Shown here: positions 8,147-17,086 of the stretch, piece by piece
How the letters are laid out: the number at the start of each line of letters is the position of its first letter
Numbering within the stretch: position 1 is the stretch's first letter
NCBI RefSeq assembly: GCF_028368855.1
Contig: NZ_JAQNCY010000007.1
Coordinates: 124,001-188,000, forward strand
Direction: 5' to 3'
DNA from: Leisingera sp. SS27
GTDB taxonomy: Bacteria > Pseudomonadota > Alphaproteobacteria > Rhodobacterales > Rhodobacteraceae
DNA length: 64,000 nucleotides
Made by a program: the position numbers and the translations under genes
Notes under the pieces: model-generated
The model's database searches: none
The model's input: only the letters and a program-made list of their open reading frames with translations
Told to the model about the DNA's origin: nothing

Positions 8147-10096
8147 CTAGGCCGCCATCTCCGGTGGCCAGCTCCACAACCGCGCGGGGCGCAGAAACGC
8201 CGGAAATCCGCCAAAAAACCTTGGAATCCGCGGTGCCGCAAGGCCGCCAGCCTGATAGCGCTCTGCCAGCTGCTTGCGTGTCAGAACCGGACGTGCTGGT
8301 GGCCCATAGCAGTTTTCAGGCGGCGTATCTTCAAGGCCCGGAACGCAGGCCTTGAGGCGGCGCCTGTCCTGCGGACTCAATATGCCTGTCGCATAAGGTC
8401 CAGGATAAAAGCTCTCCGACGGAATCCCGTTGGAAATCAGCACCTCGTGCTGCCTGGTCAACAGGTGGAAATACCTTATCTTTTTATGGCCTCTGGCAAA
8501 GGATGCGAGATTTGTCTCTTCAGCAAGATGCTTGGCCCGGGCAAAATAAGTCTCGCCGCTCTTGCGGCATTGCATCAGGATGCAGTGCTGCTGGGAAACC
8601 AGCAATGCACGCTTGTTTCCAAGGCTCCCCGGTTTGATCCGTACCGGAACCAGATTTTGCGGAAGCGTTTCCGTCCCGTCACCGAAGGCCGAGGATGCAA
8701 CCCAGTGCACCTGTTGTATGCCATTCCCGACTGTGGTGACAAAATCTCCCGGCGCGATCTCCTCAACCGGGCGGCTGCCGCCTGGCACCGCAAGCCGTGT
8801 GCCTTCCGCAAAGCAAACGAACCCCATCGCCATCAATTCCGGCCCCTCGTCCACCTGAGATGCCTGTATCCCGTCCAAGGTGACCGTTTCACCGCCAGGA
8901 AAAGACAGTATGGCGTTACCAGTGCCGTCACCGTTGCTGTCGGTCACCGTGATGTCCCAAACCCGCACCGGTGCCCCGCCAGGGGTTGTCAGCTCTGAGA
9001 TGTCAAACTGGTCAACCGTGGTGCCGTCACCGCTGTCACTGAGGTCGAACCCGTAGATCGTGTCGTTGCCGCCATCCACATCCACGACCAGATAGTCACG
9101 GTCGGAGTCGCCTGCGACATCAATTATATCATCTCCGGTCCCGCCGTTGATGGTGTCCGAACCGCCCCCTGCAATGATACTGTCCGCGCCGGCCCCGCCC
9201 AGCAGCAGGTCGCCGCCCGTCCCGCCGGTCAAGGTGTCATCGCCCTCGCCACCGTCCAATGTTGCTGAGCCTGAGGACGGCAATGTGGCGAAGAATTGCG
9301 CCGGATCGGAAATGCCTGAACCGCCATCATTGTAGAACCGGAAGGTCTGCGTGTTCCCGTTCGCATAGGTCACGGTGAAGTCGGAAACGCCAGAGGTTGC
9401 ATAGGTGCTGACGATCAACGCAGGTGTCTCGGAAAGATATACTTGGTCAATACCCGCATCGAATTTCAAGGCGGTCAGATGCGCGCCGTCGCTGGTGCTG
9501 GACACGGTGATCGTGTCGGATGCGTCGTCGCTGCCGGTTGTGCCAGGGCTGCCGCCAAGGTTGATGGTGCTGGTGCCGCCCGAGCCCGGCGCCCACTCGA
9601 AATCATCCTGTCCGTAGCCGCCCGAGCCGGTATCGCCATCGCCCACAAAAGTGGCGCCCGGCGGCGGCGTGGCGCCGCCACTTGCGCTGAGCTGGTCATT
9701 GCCAGCACCGCCCATAAGCGTGTCGCCGCCGGAACCTGCCAGGGTATCGGACCCGTCCCCGCCAAACACCGCCTGGCCGGAACCGTCGCCATCAATGCTG
9801 TCATCACCCGAAGTTCCCTTGACGGTATTTGCCGGGATGGTCTCCGCAACCGCGGTGCCGCTGGTGATATCCCACAAGTCCGGAACGAAATAAACATTGC
9901 CATCCTCGGCTAGGTGATAGGTGCCTGTATCCGTTATGTTTTCGTAGTAAAGCCCGTCATCCTCCATGATGCCGGACCACGTCCACTCACCGGCTCCAAT
10001 TGTCCCGGCCGACGAAAAACTGGCCTGAGATACCGTGATGCTGTCCCCCGCATCCAGAATGCCATCTCCAAGTACGACCAGATAGCCAACCGGCAT
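8147..10096 (-). CDS. Hint-domain protein with RTX (hemolysin-type calcium) repeats
   Basis: A 649-aa secreted-type protein of a kind common in roseobacters. After about 90 residues come two patches of Gly/Asp-rich nonapeptide repeats (GGDGSDTLAGSGGDTLMGG, then GGEGDDTLTGGTGGDLLLGG), which bind calcium in RTX proteins. From about residue 430 a Hedgehog/intein (Hint) module begins at VCFAEGTRLAVPGG and runs through VSQQHCILM. Cys at the Hint start is the expected self-processing residue. GGAGG lies upstream of the ATG. No type I secretion genes are in the window and the substrate role is unknown. Confidence 0.85.
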   Translation of the reverse strand: MPVGYLVVLGDGILDAGDSITVSQASFSSAGTIGAGEWTWSGIMEDDGLYYENITDTGTYHLAEDGNVYFVPDLWDITSGTAVAETIPANTVKGTSGDDSIDGDGSGQAVFGGDGSDTLAGSGGDTLMGGAGNDQLSASGGATPPPGATFVGDGDTGSGGYGQDDFEWAPGSGGTSTINLGGSPGTTGSDDASDTITVSSTSDGAHLTALKFDAGIDQVYLSETPALIVSTYATSGVSDFTVTYANGNTQTFRFYNDGGSGISDPAQFFATLPSSGSATLDGGEGDDTLTGGTGGDLLLGGAGADSIIAGGGSDTINGGTGDDIIDVAGDSDRDYLVVDVDGGNDTIYGFDLSDSGDGTTVDQFDISELTTPGGAPVRVWDITVTDSNGDGTGNAILSFPGGETVTLDGIQASQVDEGPELMAMGFVCFAEGTRLAVPGGSRPVEEIAPGDFVTTVGNGIQQVHWVASSAFGDGTETLPQNLVPVRIKPGSLGNKRALLVSQQHCILMQCRKSGETYFARAKHLAEETNLASFARGHKKIRYFHLLTRQHEVLISNGIPSESFYPGPYATGILSPQDRRRLKACVPGLEDTPPENCYGPPARPVLTRKQLAERYQAGGLAAPRIPRFFGGFPAFLRPARLWSWPPEMAA

Positions 10097-10333
10097 AACG
10101 CGCCTCCGTTTTGCTTGCGCTACGTATTTGGCGGTCCAAGAATTTATGTGGGTTTAACGATCCCAGCCCCTTCCCTTAGGTCACCCTCAGAAAATCCGGA
10201 TCATTTCAGGCTATCCTCTGTTGAGCAGCGCGCGGCTGCAAAGCGCACGCATGTTGAGCAGACTTGGCGCAGGCCGGGCCGGAGGACACAGAGTCCTCAG
10301 GCTTTCCCGCACCCCCCGCTCCTTTGCGTCAGC

Positions 10334-11806
10334 TTATTTGAGGGCCAGTACACCCTGCGCAGCCAGCCAAGGCGCCCAGCGGGAGTGCCAGGCATGGAGC
10401 AGCGAAGAAAGCCCGTCTCTGGATGTGTAGGTCGGATGAGCCAGCATGCTGCGGATACCCGGCAGCTGAAGCAGCACCTCGGCGTAATGGTCAACCGGCA
10501 CGTCAGAACAATGGGTCAGCACCAGCCATGGCAGGTCGTGCAGCGGAGAAATCACTGTCTGGGTACCCGGGCAGATCAGGGTCCGGTTCACCGGCAGGAT
10601 GCTGTCATGGCGCGCAATCTGTTCCCGCACCTCATCCGAGAGAACAAAGGCTCTCTGGCCAGCACCGACAGACGGCTGGAAAGGTTTGTTCGAAAACGCC
10701 ACGAAGCTGCTGTTGTGCAGCATACGGGCCAGCGCATTCTGCGAATAGGCATCTGCTGCACGGCGGCCAATCTCCGACAGCGGAATGCCCGGATGCGGTG
10801 CAGAAGATTTCCCCATCGCGTCAAATACAGGATGGAACCCTTCTCCAACGAGCAAATTTGCCACACTGGGGAGCAGTGTCAGATACCCCGACGGCATCTG
10901 TTTTGCTGGCTGCGGACCGGACTCTCCTGCGTCCATTCGTGAAAACAGCGACAAGGCAAAGGTGTTCTTCTCACGCAGCGCGTTAACGTCCTCCCAGTAC
11001 AGCGGATCTGCAATGGGCAACGCCCGTTCGCCCACCGGAACAAGGCAGGCATCGGACAGATACGGACCGCGGAACATCAGCCCGTCTTCCGCCATTTCCG
11101 AGGCCACCTGCAGATGCGAAAAACAGGTCCAATTCTGACTAAGGTATTCGTGCCGCAGATAGGCGAGCTGGTCGCTCTCACCAGCGCCCAGGAATTGGCC
11201 TGCCGCGCCGCCATGGGCGTACTGCATCATTTCCACGCCTTGCTGCAATGCGGTATCTTCAGGTACGCCGCGCGCGATGGCCTCCACCATCAAGCTGCGG
11301 ACTTGCGGGATGCTCAGGCGTTCGGAGGACCCCAGGTTATAGCTTGCGGCGAACAGGCCGTCCGGCTTCAGGCTGCTGGAAACGATGCGCCGCAACGAGC
11401 GGCGCACTTCCGGCGCCACCCAGCTGAGAATGCCATGCGCCACGGCAAAATCCAGCGGCGGCAAAGCGTGCGCCTGTATCTCATCAAAGGCAGAGGCGAT
11501 GAAGGTGACATTTTTGACCCCCAGCTGGCTGGCATAGGCCTGTGCAGCCTCCATGTGCTCCGGCATCAGATCAATTCCAAAGAACTGGCCATGCGGCAAA
11601 GCTTGCGCAAGCATGATAACCGTCAGCCCGTACCCGCACCCGAAGTCGGCATAGGTGAACGGCTCCATCGGGTCCGGCGCAGCACTCCCGCCTGCCCGCG
11701 CCACCGCGGCCAGCCGACGGGGATCAAACTTCATGTGAATGCTCTTAGTATAAGCAGATTCCGTGTAATATCCGTGGTTATTCGTGACCGGACCAGCAGA
11801 TGCCAT
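10334..11806 (-). CDS. Methyltransferase with C-terminal regulatory domain
   Basis: A 490-aa protein. The N-terminal half is a class I SAM-dependent methyltransferase with motif I YADFGCGYGLTVIMLA and a following acidic site FGIDLMPEHMEAA. The middle (LYWEDVNALREKNTFALSLF) resembles the methyltransferase regulatory domain (PF10119 type) that often follows it. A C-terminal part of about 150 residues completes the usual length. GGAG precedes ATG 11806. The substrate is unknown. The gene lies between the Hint/RTX gene and the T3SS island, all on the minus strand. Confidence 0.75.
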   Translation of the reverse strand: MASAGPVTNNHGYYTESAYTKSIHMKFDPRRLAAVARAGGSAAPDPMEPFTYADFGCGYGLTVIMLAQALPHGQFFGIDLMPEHMEAAQAYASQLGVKNVTFIASAFDEIQAHALPPLDFAVAHGILSWVAPEVRRSLRRIVSSSLKPDGLFAASYNLGSSERLSIPQVRSLMVEAIARGVPEDTALQQGVEMMQYAHGGAAGQFLGAGESDQLAYLRHEYLSQNWTCFSHLQVASEMAEDGLMFRGPYLSDACLVPVGERALPIADPLYWEDVNALREKNTFALSLFSRMDAGESGPQPAKQMPSGYLTLLPSVANLLVGEGFHPVFDAMGKSSAPHPGIPLSEIGRRAADAYSQNALARMLHNSSFVAFSNKPFQPSVGAGQRAFVLSDEVREQIARHDSILPVNRTLICPGTQTVISPLHDLPWLVLTHCSDVPVDHYAEVLLQLPGIRSMLAHPTYTSRDGLSSLLHAWHSRWAPWLAAQGVLALK

Positions 11807-12140
11807 GTGTTTAACTCCATTCTGACGCGCGGCTTAAGCACTTCCCTCTTGAATGACATCCGTGCCGCAGCAGGCATATCTGCCTGCATGGCGGCCCAGC
11901 ACCGCCGCCCGCCCGATCAGCTCGCCTGAGCGCATGAAAAAACGCCGGGTCTGAGCCAGGAAAGCGTGGCCTGCACATCAAGGCAGCAAAAGGAAGAAGC
12001 ACTCAGGGCTGTGCGCTCTCTGAGCCACTGTTCGATAACGGCTGCCTATGGGCAATTCGGCTTTCCCGATACCTTTGCCTGCCGGAACAGGCCGGTGCCC
12101 GTGTTACGGTCCCGAAGCCTGTCCGGCCTGAACCTAAGGG
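11807..12140. other. Non-coding gap upstream of the methyltransferase gene
   Basis: About 330 bp between the methyltransferase start and the stop of the ADP-ribosyltransferase-like gene. It presumably holds the methyltransferase promoter. I see no supported gene, repeat or strong terminator. Confidence 0.4.
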
Positions 12141-13772
12141 TCACCCCAAATCATAGTCGACAAGGCGGCTTACCGGCGCCCGGTCATCTTCCGCTTCGAG
12201 CACGCTTGCGGGAATTTGCTCCAGGATGACTGTCGTGAACTTCTTCTTTGCATCATAGGACACATCTGCAACCCGGAAATGGCTGCCGGGAGCGATGATC
12301 GCCTCGGCATAAGCCGTGCAATGCCCCAATCCGTTGGGCTCAATGCCTTTACGGTTCTCATAACTTGATTCCGGCTCCATCTTGTCCACCAGCGGGATAA
12401 TGGATTGCGGCTGATTGTACAGAACACAGACCTTTGGCGTCCCTCCAGCAACACCAGTTATCAGCCGGTGGCTGGCTGCAGTGAACGACATGGAGGTACT
12501 CACGATCGAGGGATCGGTGATGATGTCCCCGGGTTTGCCGATTTTTTCCAGAACAAACTCCCTGGAATTCTGCGGCTGCCCGTTGGCTGCGGCAGGCGGC
12601 TGAATGTACCGGTAGGCCCCGTTATAGGGCGACATGTCTGAAAACCTCAGCTGGTTGGCGGCCGCGGTTCTGGAATGATGGAGCTTATGGGCCGCGCCGC
12701 GGACCACCTTGGCCAGATCCTGTGCGGGATGGGATTTATCTCCGGCGCGAAGCGCCTCGTTGATCGGCCGCGCAATATAGCCGGCCGCATACATGGCAGC
12801 ACCGGTGCACTCGGCAAAACTCAGCACTTTGTTCATGCGGCTTTTGCAGACCCGTTCCAGCACGCTGATTTTGTCTGTGGGTGTTTTTTCATCCGTCAGC
12901 TTGGAGCGGTATTGAAACTCCTTGCCCTTGACAGTGTAAGTGCTGTTCAGAAAGCGGCCAAGCTGCGGATCGCGTGCGGTCAGCTGCTCGGCGATTTTGT
13001 GAGACGTTTTCCTTGGAATCTCCGTGCTGGCTCCCTTCATGAGTTCGGCCATGACGCGAAATTTCGCAGCATCCGGCAGCTGCGAAAAGTTCACACCCTG
13101 CCTGTCGGCAACTGACCGCGACGTAAACCCCCTTGCGCCCAGGAGCGCCGGGTCCTTTTTCACTTCCGCCAAGAGACCTTGCAGAAAGACCTCGCTCTCC
13201 CGGCCTCCGTCCGCCGCTGCATGTGCGGCCCTGGGACGGGTACCAGCGGAGGTGGCTTGCTGGTTTTGGCCCGCTGGTGACGGCGTTTTGTCATCGGACC
13301 GGGCAGCTGCCGGCCTGGCTGTTGCCGGTTTGTTGCGCTCCGCATGCAACAGGATGAATTCGTCCGTTTCCCCGTCCCGTGTGAAAGTGCGGCCGGTGGG
13401 CTGGCCGTTCAGGCCGATTTCCGCATAGATGCTTTCGCGTCCCAGATGGCGCTGGCCGGTCGGTTTCACATCCGCCTTATGGCTTCGGCCGCTGGCATCA
13501 AGGAAGGAAATACGGGAGATTTCCGCGTCACGCGGCAGGGATCCGTTTTTTCCCGCAGCCGCGGCGGCCCCCGCTTCCTTCCATACCGCGTTGGAGGCAG
13601 CGCCCCGCGGCCCGCCGGCGGTGGTTTTGTCAGCCTTGGCCGCGGCGGAGCGGGCGGCCTTGGCTTCAGACCGCCTCTGCGCATTGTCCGCCGCTGCGCC
13701 ATTGATTGGCTGCTGAACCGGCCTATTAGCTGGTACCGGAGTCCGCATCCCGCCCGCCTCTGTTTGTTGCAT
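12141..13772 (-). CDS. Candidate T3SS effector, ADP-ribosyltransferase-like
   Basis: A 543-aa protein, numbered here from ATG 13772 (TTG 13811 is an upstream alternative). The first 200 residues are polar and rich in Ala/Gln/Ser/Lys, as in many T3SS effectors. The C-terminal 160 residues carry the three landmarks of the R-S-E class of ADP-ribosyltransferases in order: an Arg in GAYRYIQ (R388), a VSTSMSFTAAS segment (S425-T426-S427) and a Glu in YAEAIIAPGSHFRV (E490). The last matches the ExE strand, except that the residue two before the Glu is Tyr, not Glu or Gln. It lies beside the T3SS island and next to a Gly-rich secreted-type gene. The host target is unknown. The family call is by motif only. 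Confidence 0.55.
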   Translation of the reverse strand: MQQTEAGGMRTPVPANRPVQQPINGAAADNAQRRSEAKAARSAAAKADKTTAGGPRGAASNAVWKEAGAAAAAGKNGSLPRDAEISRISFLDASGRSHKADVKPTGQRHLGRESIYAEIGLNGQPTGRTFTRDGETDEFILLHAERNKPATARPAAARSDDKTPSPAGQNQQATSAGTRPRAAHAAADGGRESEVFLQGLLAEVKKDPALLGARGFTSRSVADRQGVNFSQLPDAAKFRVMAELMKGASTEIPRKTSHKIAEQLTARDPQLGRFLNSTYTVKGKEFQYRSKLTDEKTPTDKISVLERVCKSRMNKVLSFAECTGAAMYAAGYIARPINEALRAGDKSHPAQDLAKVVRGAAHKLHHSRTAAANQLRFSDMSPYNGAYRYIQPPAAANGQPQNSREFVLEKIGKPGDIITDPSIVSTSMSFTAASHRLITGVAGGTPKVCVLYNQPQSIIPLVDKMEPESSYENRKGIEPNGLGHCTAYAEAIIAPGSHFRVADVSYDAKKKFTTVILEQIPASVLEAEDDRAPVSRLVDYDLG

Positions 13773-14071
13773 CCCTGGAGCCGTCCGGCTCTCGTTTCCT
13801 GCTCCTAGCAAAACCTGGGGTTATCCTGGCATTTGAATTTCCTATCTGCCGCAGCCAAAGGGGCTGCGAAGGTAGGGGCGCTGGCGCACAATGCCGCTTC
13901 CTCTGAAGCCGCGCTCAGTACGTGCACGCGGGAATATAGCAAATTCTGATGAGGTTATCCGGCCGCCGTGGTGAATCATGGCAATTGTAAGGCGGCCCCT
14001 TTTTTGCAGCCACAATGTACTGCCGTTAGTTCATCCGCCTGCAAACAAATGAATTTATTAGGAGAACCGGT
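13773..14071. promoter_or_regulatory. Divergent intergenic region between two candidate secreted-protein genes
   Basis: This gap separates the minus-strand ADP-ribosyltransferase-like gene from the plus-strand Gly-rich gene, so it should hold both promoters. It contains AACC-TGG-GGTT at 13811-13821 and AGGTTAT at 13952-13958. The second repeats one arm of the dyad in front of the T3SS operon. No -35/-10 pair is assigned. Confidence 0.3.
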
Positions 14072-14467
14072 ATGATAATGCAAATGATGATGTCGCTCAT
14101 GAACATGATGCAACAGAATCAGGCCGCAGACCAGATTGGCGGCCAGGTCGGTGGCGCCAAGGATGATCTGAAAGCCCAGGGCGAAGATTTCACCAAACAG
14201 ATGGATGAGCTCAAGAAGAAGGATGAGGAGCAAGACAAGCAGCTCCAGCAGCTGCTTACTGCCATGAACCAGAACGGTGCGCAGGGTGCAGAACAGCAGT
14301 GCGGCGGCGCCCAGGCCGGCGGCGGCGGTCAAGGCGGGCAGGGTTGCGGCGGCGGCCAAAGCCAGGGACAGGGCATGGGCGGCTGCGGCGGGCCTCAGGC
14401 CGGCGCAATGGCGCACGGCATGGGCGGCGGCCAGGGTCCAAGCTTCGGAGACATGCAGTTCAATTGA
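14072..14467 (+). CDS. Small Gly/Gln-rich, harpin-like candidate secreted protein
   Basis: A 131-aa protein in two parts. A Met/Gln-rich helix and a charged coiled coil (about residues 33-65, KQMDELKKKDEEQDKQ) come first. A tail of about 60 residues made mainly of Gly and Gln with three Cys (QCGG, GCGG, GCGG) follows. AGGAG is well placed before ATG 14072 and a terminator-like hairpin follows the stop, which supports the gene over the opposite-strand frame. Gly-rich small proteins beside T3SS genes include harpins, though harpins normally lack Cys. The role as a secreted helper is inferred from position and composition. No direct family match is recognised. Confidence 0.6.
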   Translation: MIMQMMMSLMNMMQQNQAADQIGGQVGGAKDDLKAQGEDFTKQMDELKKKDEEQDKQLQQLLTAMNQNGAQGAEQQCGGAQAGGGGQGGQGCGGGQSQGQGMGGCGGPQAGAMAHGMGGGQGPSFGDMQFN

Positions 14468-14520
14468 CGCCGCTATCGGTCAGAGCTTAACGTTAACTTC
14501 ATGCGTTTGAAAATGACCCT

Positions 14521-14548
14521 GCCCTGCCGGCAACCGGCAGGGCATTTT
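14521..14548 (+). terminator. Rho-independent-type terminator
   Basis: Perfect 10-bp stem GCCCTGCCGG (14521-14530) and CCGGCAGGGC (14534-14543) with a 3-base loop, followed by ATTTT. It ends the Gly-rich gene 53 bp after its stop. Confidence 0.75.
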
Positions 14549-14658
14549 CCGTTGCTGCTCAGCCAGGACAAACCATAGCGCCAAGGGATCCAGCAAATAG
14601 CCAGACCCTTCACAGAATGCTCTGGCTTTGAGGCGGATCCTATCCGCAGGACAGAACT

Positions 14659-14961
14659 TCAGATTTCCACAACAGAATTGCGCGCAGTGCGAGAGAACTG
14701 CAGAACCTGTTCTTCTTCGTGCAGCAGCTGGAGCAGAAGATCCTTATCCTCATCCGGCAGATCCGAGTCGGCAACAAACCGGGCAGCCTCGCCAATCGCT
14801 GCACCCAAGCTCTCCCCGGTGTTAAGGCGCCTGATGACATCGGCGATTTCCGCGTGCGAGAATTGAAAAACGTTGGAAATCAGCTGCATGTGCTTAGGCA
14901 AGCGCTCTTGGCTTCCCTCCTGCCAGCTGCCGCCCTTTCCAGTTATGCTATCCTGCGGCAT
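14659..14961 (-). CDS. Small hypothetical helical protein downstream of LysR
   Basis: A 100-aa protein, helical and acidic in the second half (ADSDLPDEDKDLLLQLLHEEE). No family is recognised. It starts 6 bp after the LysR stop on the same strand, so it is almost certainly cotranscribed with that regulator. A shorter start at the Met of MQLISNVFQF is possible. Its place beside the T3SS island suggests a T3SS accessory or chaperone-like protein, but the sequence gives no direct proof. Confidence 0.6.
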   Translation of the reverse strand: MPQDSITGKGGSWQEGSQERLPKHMQLISNVFQFSHAEIADVIRRLNTGESLGAAIGEAARFVADSDLPDEDKDLLLQLLHEEEQVLQFSRTARNSVVEI

Positions 14962-14967
14962 AGCTGG

Positions 14968-15906
14968 TTATCCGACACGCTGCACCAGATCGTCCTCCTG
15001 GCCGCCAGTTTGGCCAGACCTCAAGATGCTCTGCAACTCGCGGTTGGAGATCTTCATCGCATTGATATAGCCCTTGGGAGCGATGATCCCCAGCGGAGCC
15101 GAAACCGGGGAATGCGAGAAGGTTAGCACGCGGCCTAAGCCAAGTGCCTCGATTTCCTCTGTCATCGTAGAAGGAATCACAACCGGCCGCCTCAGATCAC
15201 TCAGGAAGCTGCGTGCAAATTCTTTGTTGTTAATGGTAATCATATTGCCTGTGTCCAGGCCGGCGACAGACAGGTTGGCCTGAATTTGCGACAGCAGTTT
15301 GGGGCTGACACCCGAAAAAATCGCCGCGCTGTCGGGCACGTTCCGCCAAGGCAACGCTCGCTGGCTGTCGCTCAGGATGTTCAGTCCTGACGGCACGGCC
15401 AGGGAAATGGACACCACACCAATCTGCTTGAAATCCACGTTCGAGTTGTCGGGAGCATCATCAATCACACCTAGGATCGCCTCCCGTTTGGCAACCGAGT
15501 CTATGACTTCCCGGCGGCTGCGGGTTCCAATCTCGATATTGCTCTCCTGGTAGCGGCGCATAATTCCGGTCAGTCGGCTTACATCAATGCTGGAGGAGTA
15601 CGCATCTTGGATCAGCGAAGACTTCCGCAGCGACCTGTGGAGGCTGGTGATCTTGCCGATTTCCAGCTCATAAGAGCTGACCACGCGCGAGAACACCTTG
15701 AAGACCTCCTCTCCCTCCCGGGTCAGTTTGGCGGTTCGGACTTTTCCGGATCTCAGAAACAACTGGTGCTTTGAGATGCCTTCTATTTCATCGACGATGG
15801 CTGCGGCTGCCGGCTGTGAAATTTTTACTGCCGCCGCGCCCTTAGTAAAACTGCCGGCCTCCACAATGGCCATAAAAACCTTCATCTTCCTAAGACTGAT
15901 TTCCAT
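14968..15906 (-). CDS. LysR-type transcriptional regulator (T3SS-proximal)
   Basis: A 312-aa protein with an N-terminal winged helix-turn-helix of LysR type (RKMKVFMAIVEAGSFTKGAAA ... SQPAAAAIVDEIE). A linker helix and a periplasmic-binding-like effector domain follow, about the usual LysR length. The effector ligand is unknown. It is divergent from the T3SS core operon across a 910-bp gap, a typical position for a regulator of that operon. GGGTGAG lies upstream of ATG 15906. A small helical gene follows within 6 bp. Confidence 0.88.
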   Translation of the reverse strand: MEISLRKMKVFMAIVEAGSFTKGAAAVKISQPAAAAIVDEIEGISKHQLFLRSGKVRTAKLTREGEEVFKVFSRVVSSYELEIGKITSLHRSLRKSSLIQDAYSSSIDVSRLTGIMRRYQESNIEIGTRSRREVIDSVAKREAILGVIDDAPDNSNVDFKQIGVVSISLAVPSGLNILSDSQRALPWRNVPDSAAIFSGVSPKLLSQIQANLSVAGLDTGNMITINNKEFARSFLSDLRRPVVIPSTMTEEIEALGLGRVLTFSHSPVSAPLGIIAPKGYINAMKISNRELQSILRSGQTGGQEDDLVQRVG

Positions 15907-16816
15907 ATAATCTCACCCTCACCCAAGACGGAAAAGGCATGCACGCTAACAGATCAGTTGAGCGGTTAATGACCAACGGATAGCTGGAATCACTATTTGC
16001 CTTCGCAGCAAATACAAGGGCACAATTTTGATAGAAACTTAAGTGTTTTGCCTCGGATTGTATGTTCGCCAGTGTCGAACGAGCAATACATACCCTTACA
16101 ATCAAGGGTGATTATAAATGATATGGTGAGGTAACAAAACAGTGAACTTCTCCATTCATTACGCCTACCTTGAAAAATGAACCCCGATCATACGGAACTA
16201 TGTGTGGTTTTGAGTTTCAGACGGCACACTTCAATGCCCCCTCCGCCAAATTCTACGGTTCAGCTCATACTTTCAGATAGTTAAGTTGAGATCTTAAACT
16301 ACTTGAAAGACAGGAAGCAGTTGCACGGGTGCAGACAGGAGCGCATCCTCATGAGAGGATTTTCTTAGCAGTCACCCGATTCAGGAAATTGAATCAAGAA
16401 TTTTGGAATTCATTCGCCTCCAAAAACTGGCGCGAAACTTGCACAAAACTAAATGAATAGTTTGACCGCAAGTTATAACCCCTAAAATTGCAAAAGCCAT
16501 CCGACCGCATAATCGAGCTTTCAGGATGGATCAAAAAACCAAGATCCCCTTGGAGCTCTTACTAGTTGCGCGTTCGATCGATTGCAACCCATTCCGGCCA
16601 CCTTTCCAGGCAACGCTTCTTTAGCTGCAGGCAAAAGGAAAATGCAAATAAGATATGTGAATGGGCCATAAAATCTTGAAATAAGGTAATGCATACTGAC
16701 CCTTTCTTGACCCCTGCCCGGCATCAGCAAAACCGCAGCGCATCAGAAATAACAAAAACAGATTACGTCATAACCTGAACATAAGGTTATCTAAGATTGA
16801 ATCGGGGGTATTTGTT
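15907..16816. promoter_or_regulatory. Long AT-richer intergenic region upstream of the T3SS operon
   Basis: About 910 bp, visibly less GC-rich than the surroundings. It separates the LysR gene from the T3SS operon and probably carries both promoters. Structures seen: TTAAG-N7-CTTAA at 16281-16297, TGCAC-GG-GTGCA at 16322-16333, and ATCCTC-ATGA-GAGGAT followed by TTTCTT at 16345-16366, which looks like a short terminator. The last two could be the 3' part of a small RNA, but that is speculative. Short open frames on the minus strand (near 15890-16105 and 16521-16730) have no coding features. Confidence 0.45.
16770..16790. promoter_or_regulatory. Candidate operator dyad before the T3SS operon
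   Basis: Perfect inverted repeat ATAACCT-N7-AGGTTAT, ending 26 bp before the first T3SS gene. The spacing fits a dimeric regulator site such as a LysR-type protein. The regulator is not known. Confidence 0.4.
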
Positions 16817-17086
16817 ATGCCTGTTGCCAGCGGCTCGTTTAAATCCTTCAGCGAAGCTGATGTAAGCTTCGACAGCATCCTCCACGACGGGATGCTGGGC
16901 GGGCTGCCTGCAGTGAAGACGTACCTTCAGCTTCGCCGGAAAATGCTGTTGAGGAACATGTCGCAAACGTCATCAGCCGGAGCCGATCCGGCCAAATATG
17001 TCCGGGCAATCAAAGTAATCGACCAATCCGTGGCGCTGCTCGACCTGCTGGGCAGCACAGGTCCGGAGAGCGGTGAGCCAAGCTAA
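16817..17086 (+). CDS. Small protein opening the T3SS operon, family not recognised
   Basis: An 89-aa, mainly helical protein that starts 26 bp after the dyad. Its last base is the first base of the sctD ATG. Size and position recall SctE/YscE-type co-chaperones or a needle-family protein, but I see neither signature. A TPR protein of YscG type lies after sctD, and YscE and YscG act together on the needle subunit in Yersinia, so a co-chaperone role is a reasonable guess. Treat it as an unassigned T3SS protein. Confidence 0.6.
   Translation: MPVASGSFKSFSEADVSFDSILHDGMLGGLPAVKTYLQLRRKMLLRNMSQTSSAGADPAKYVRAIKVIDQSVALLDLLGSTGPESGEPS

Noticed and set aside
13976-14416. Leu-rich minus-strand frame opposite the Gly-rich gene
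   Set aside because: The hydrophobic look comes from reading a coiled-coil and Gly repeat backwards; only the plus strand has a ribosome site and terminator.
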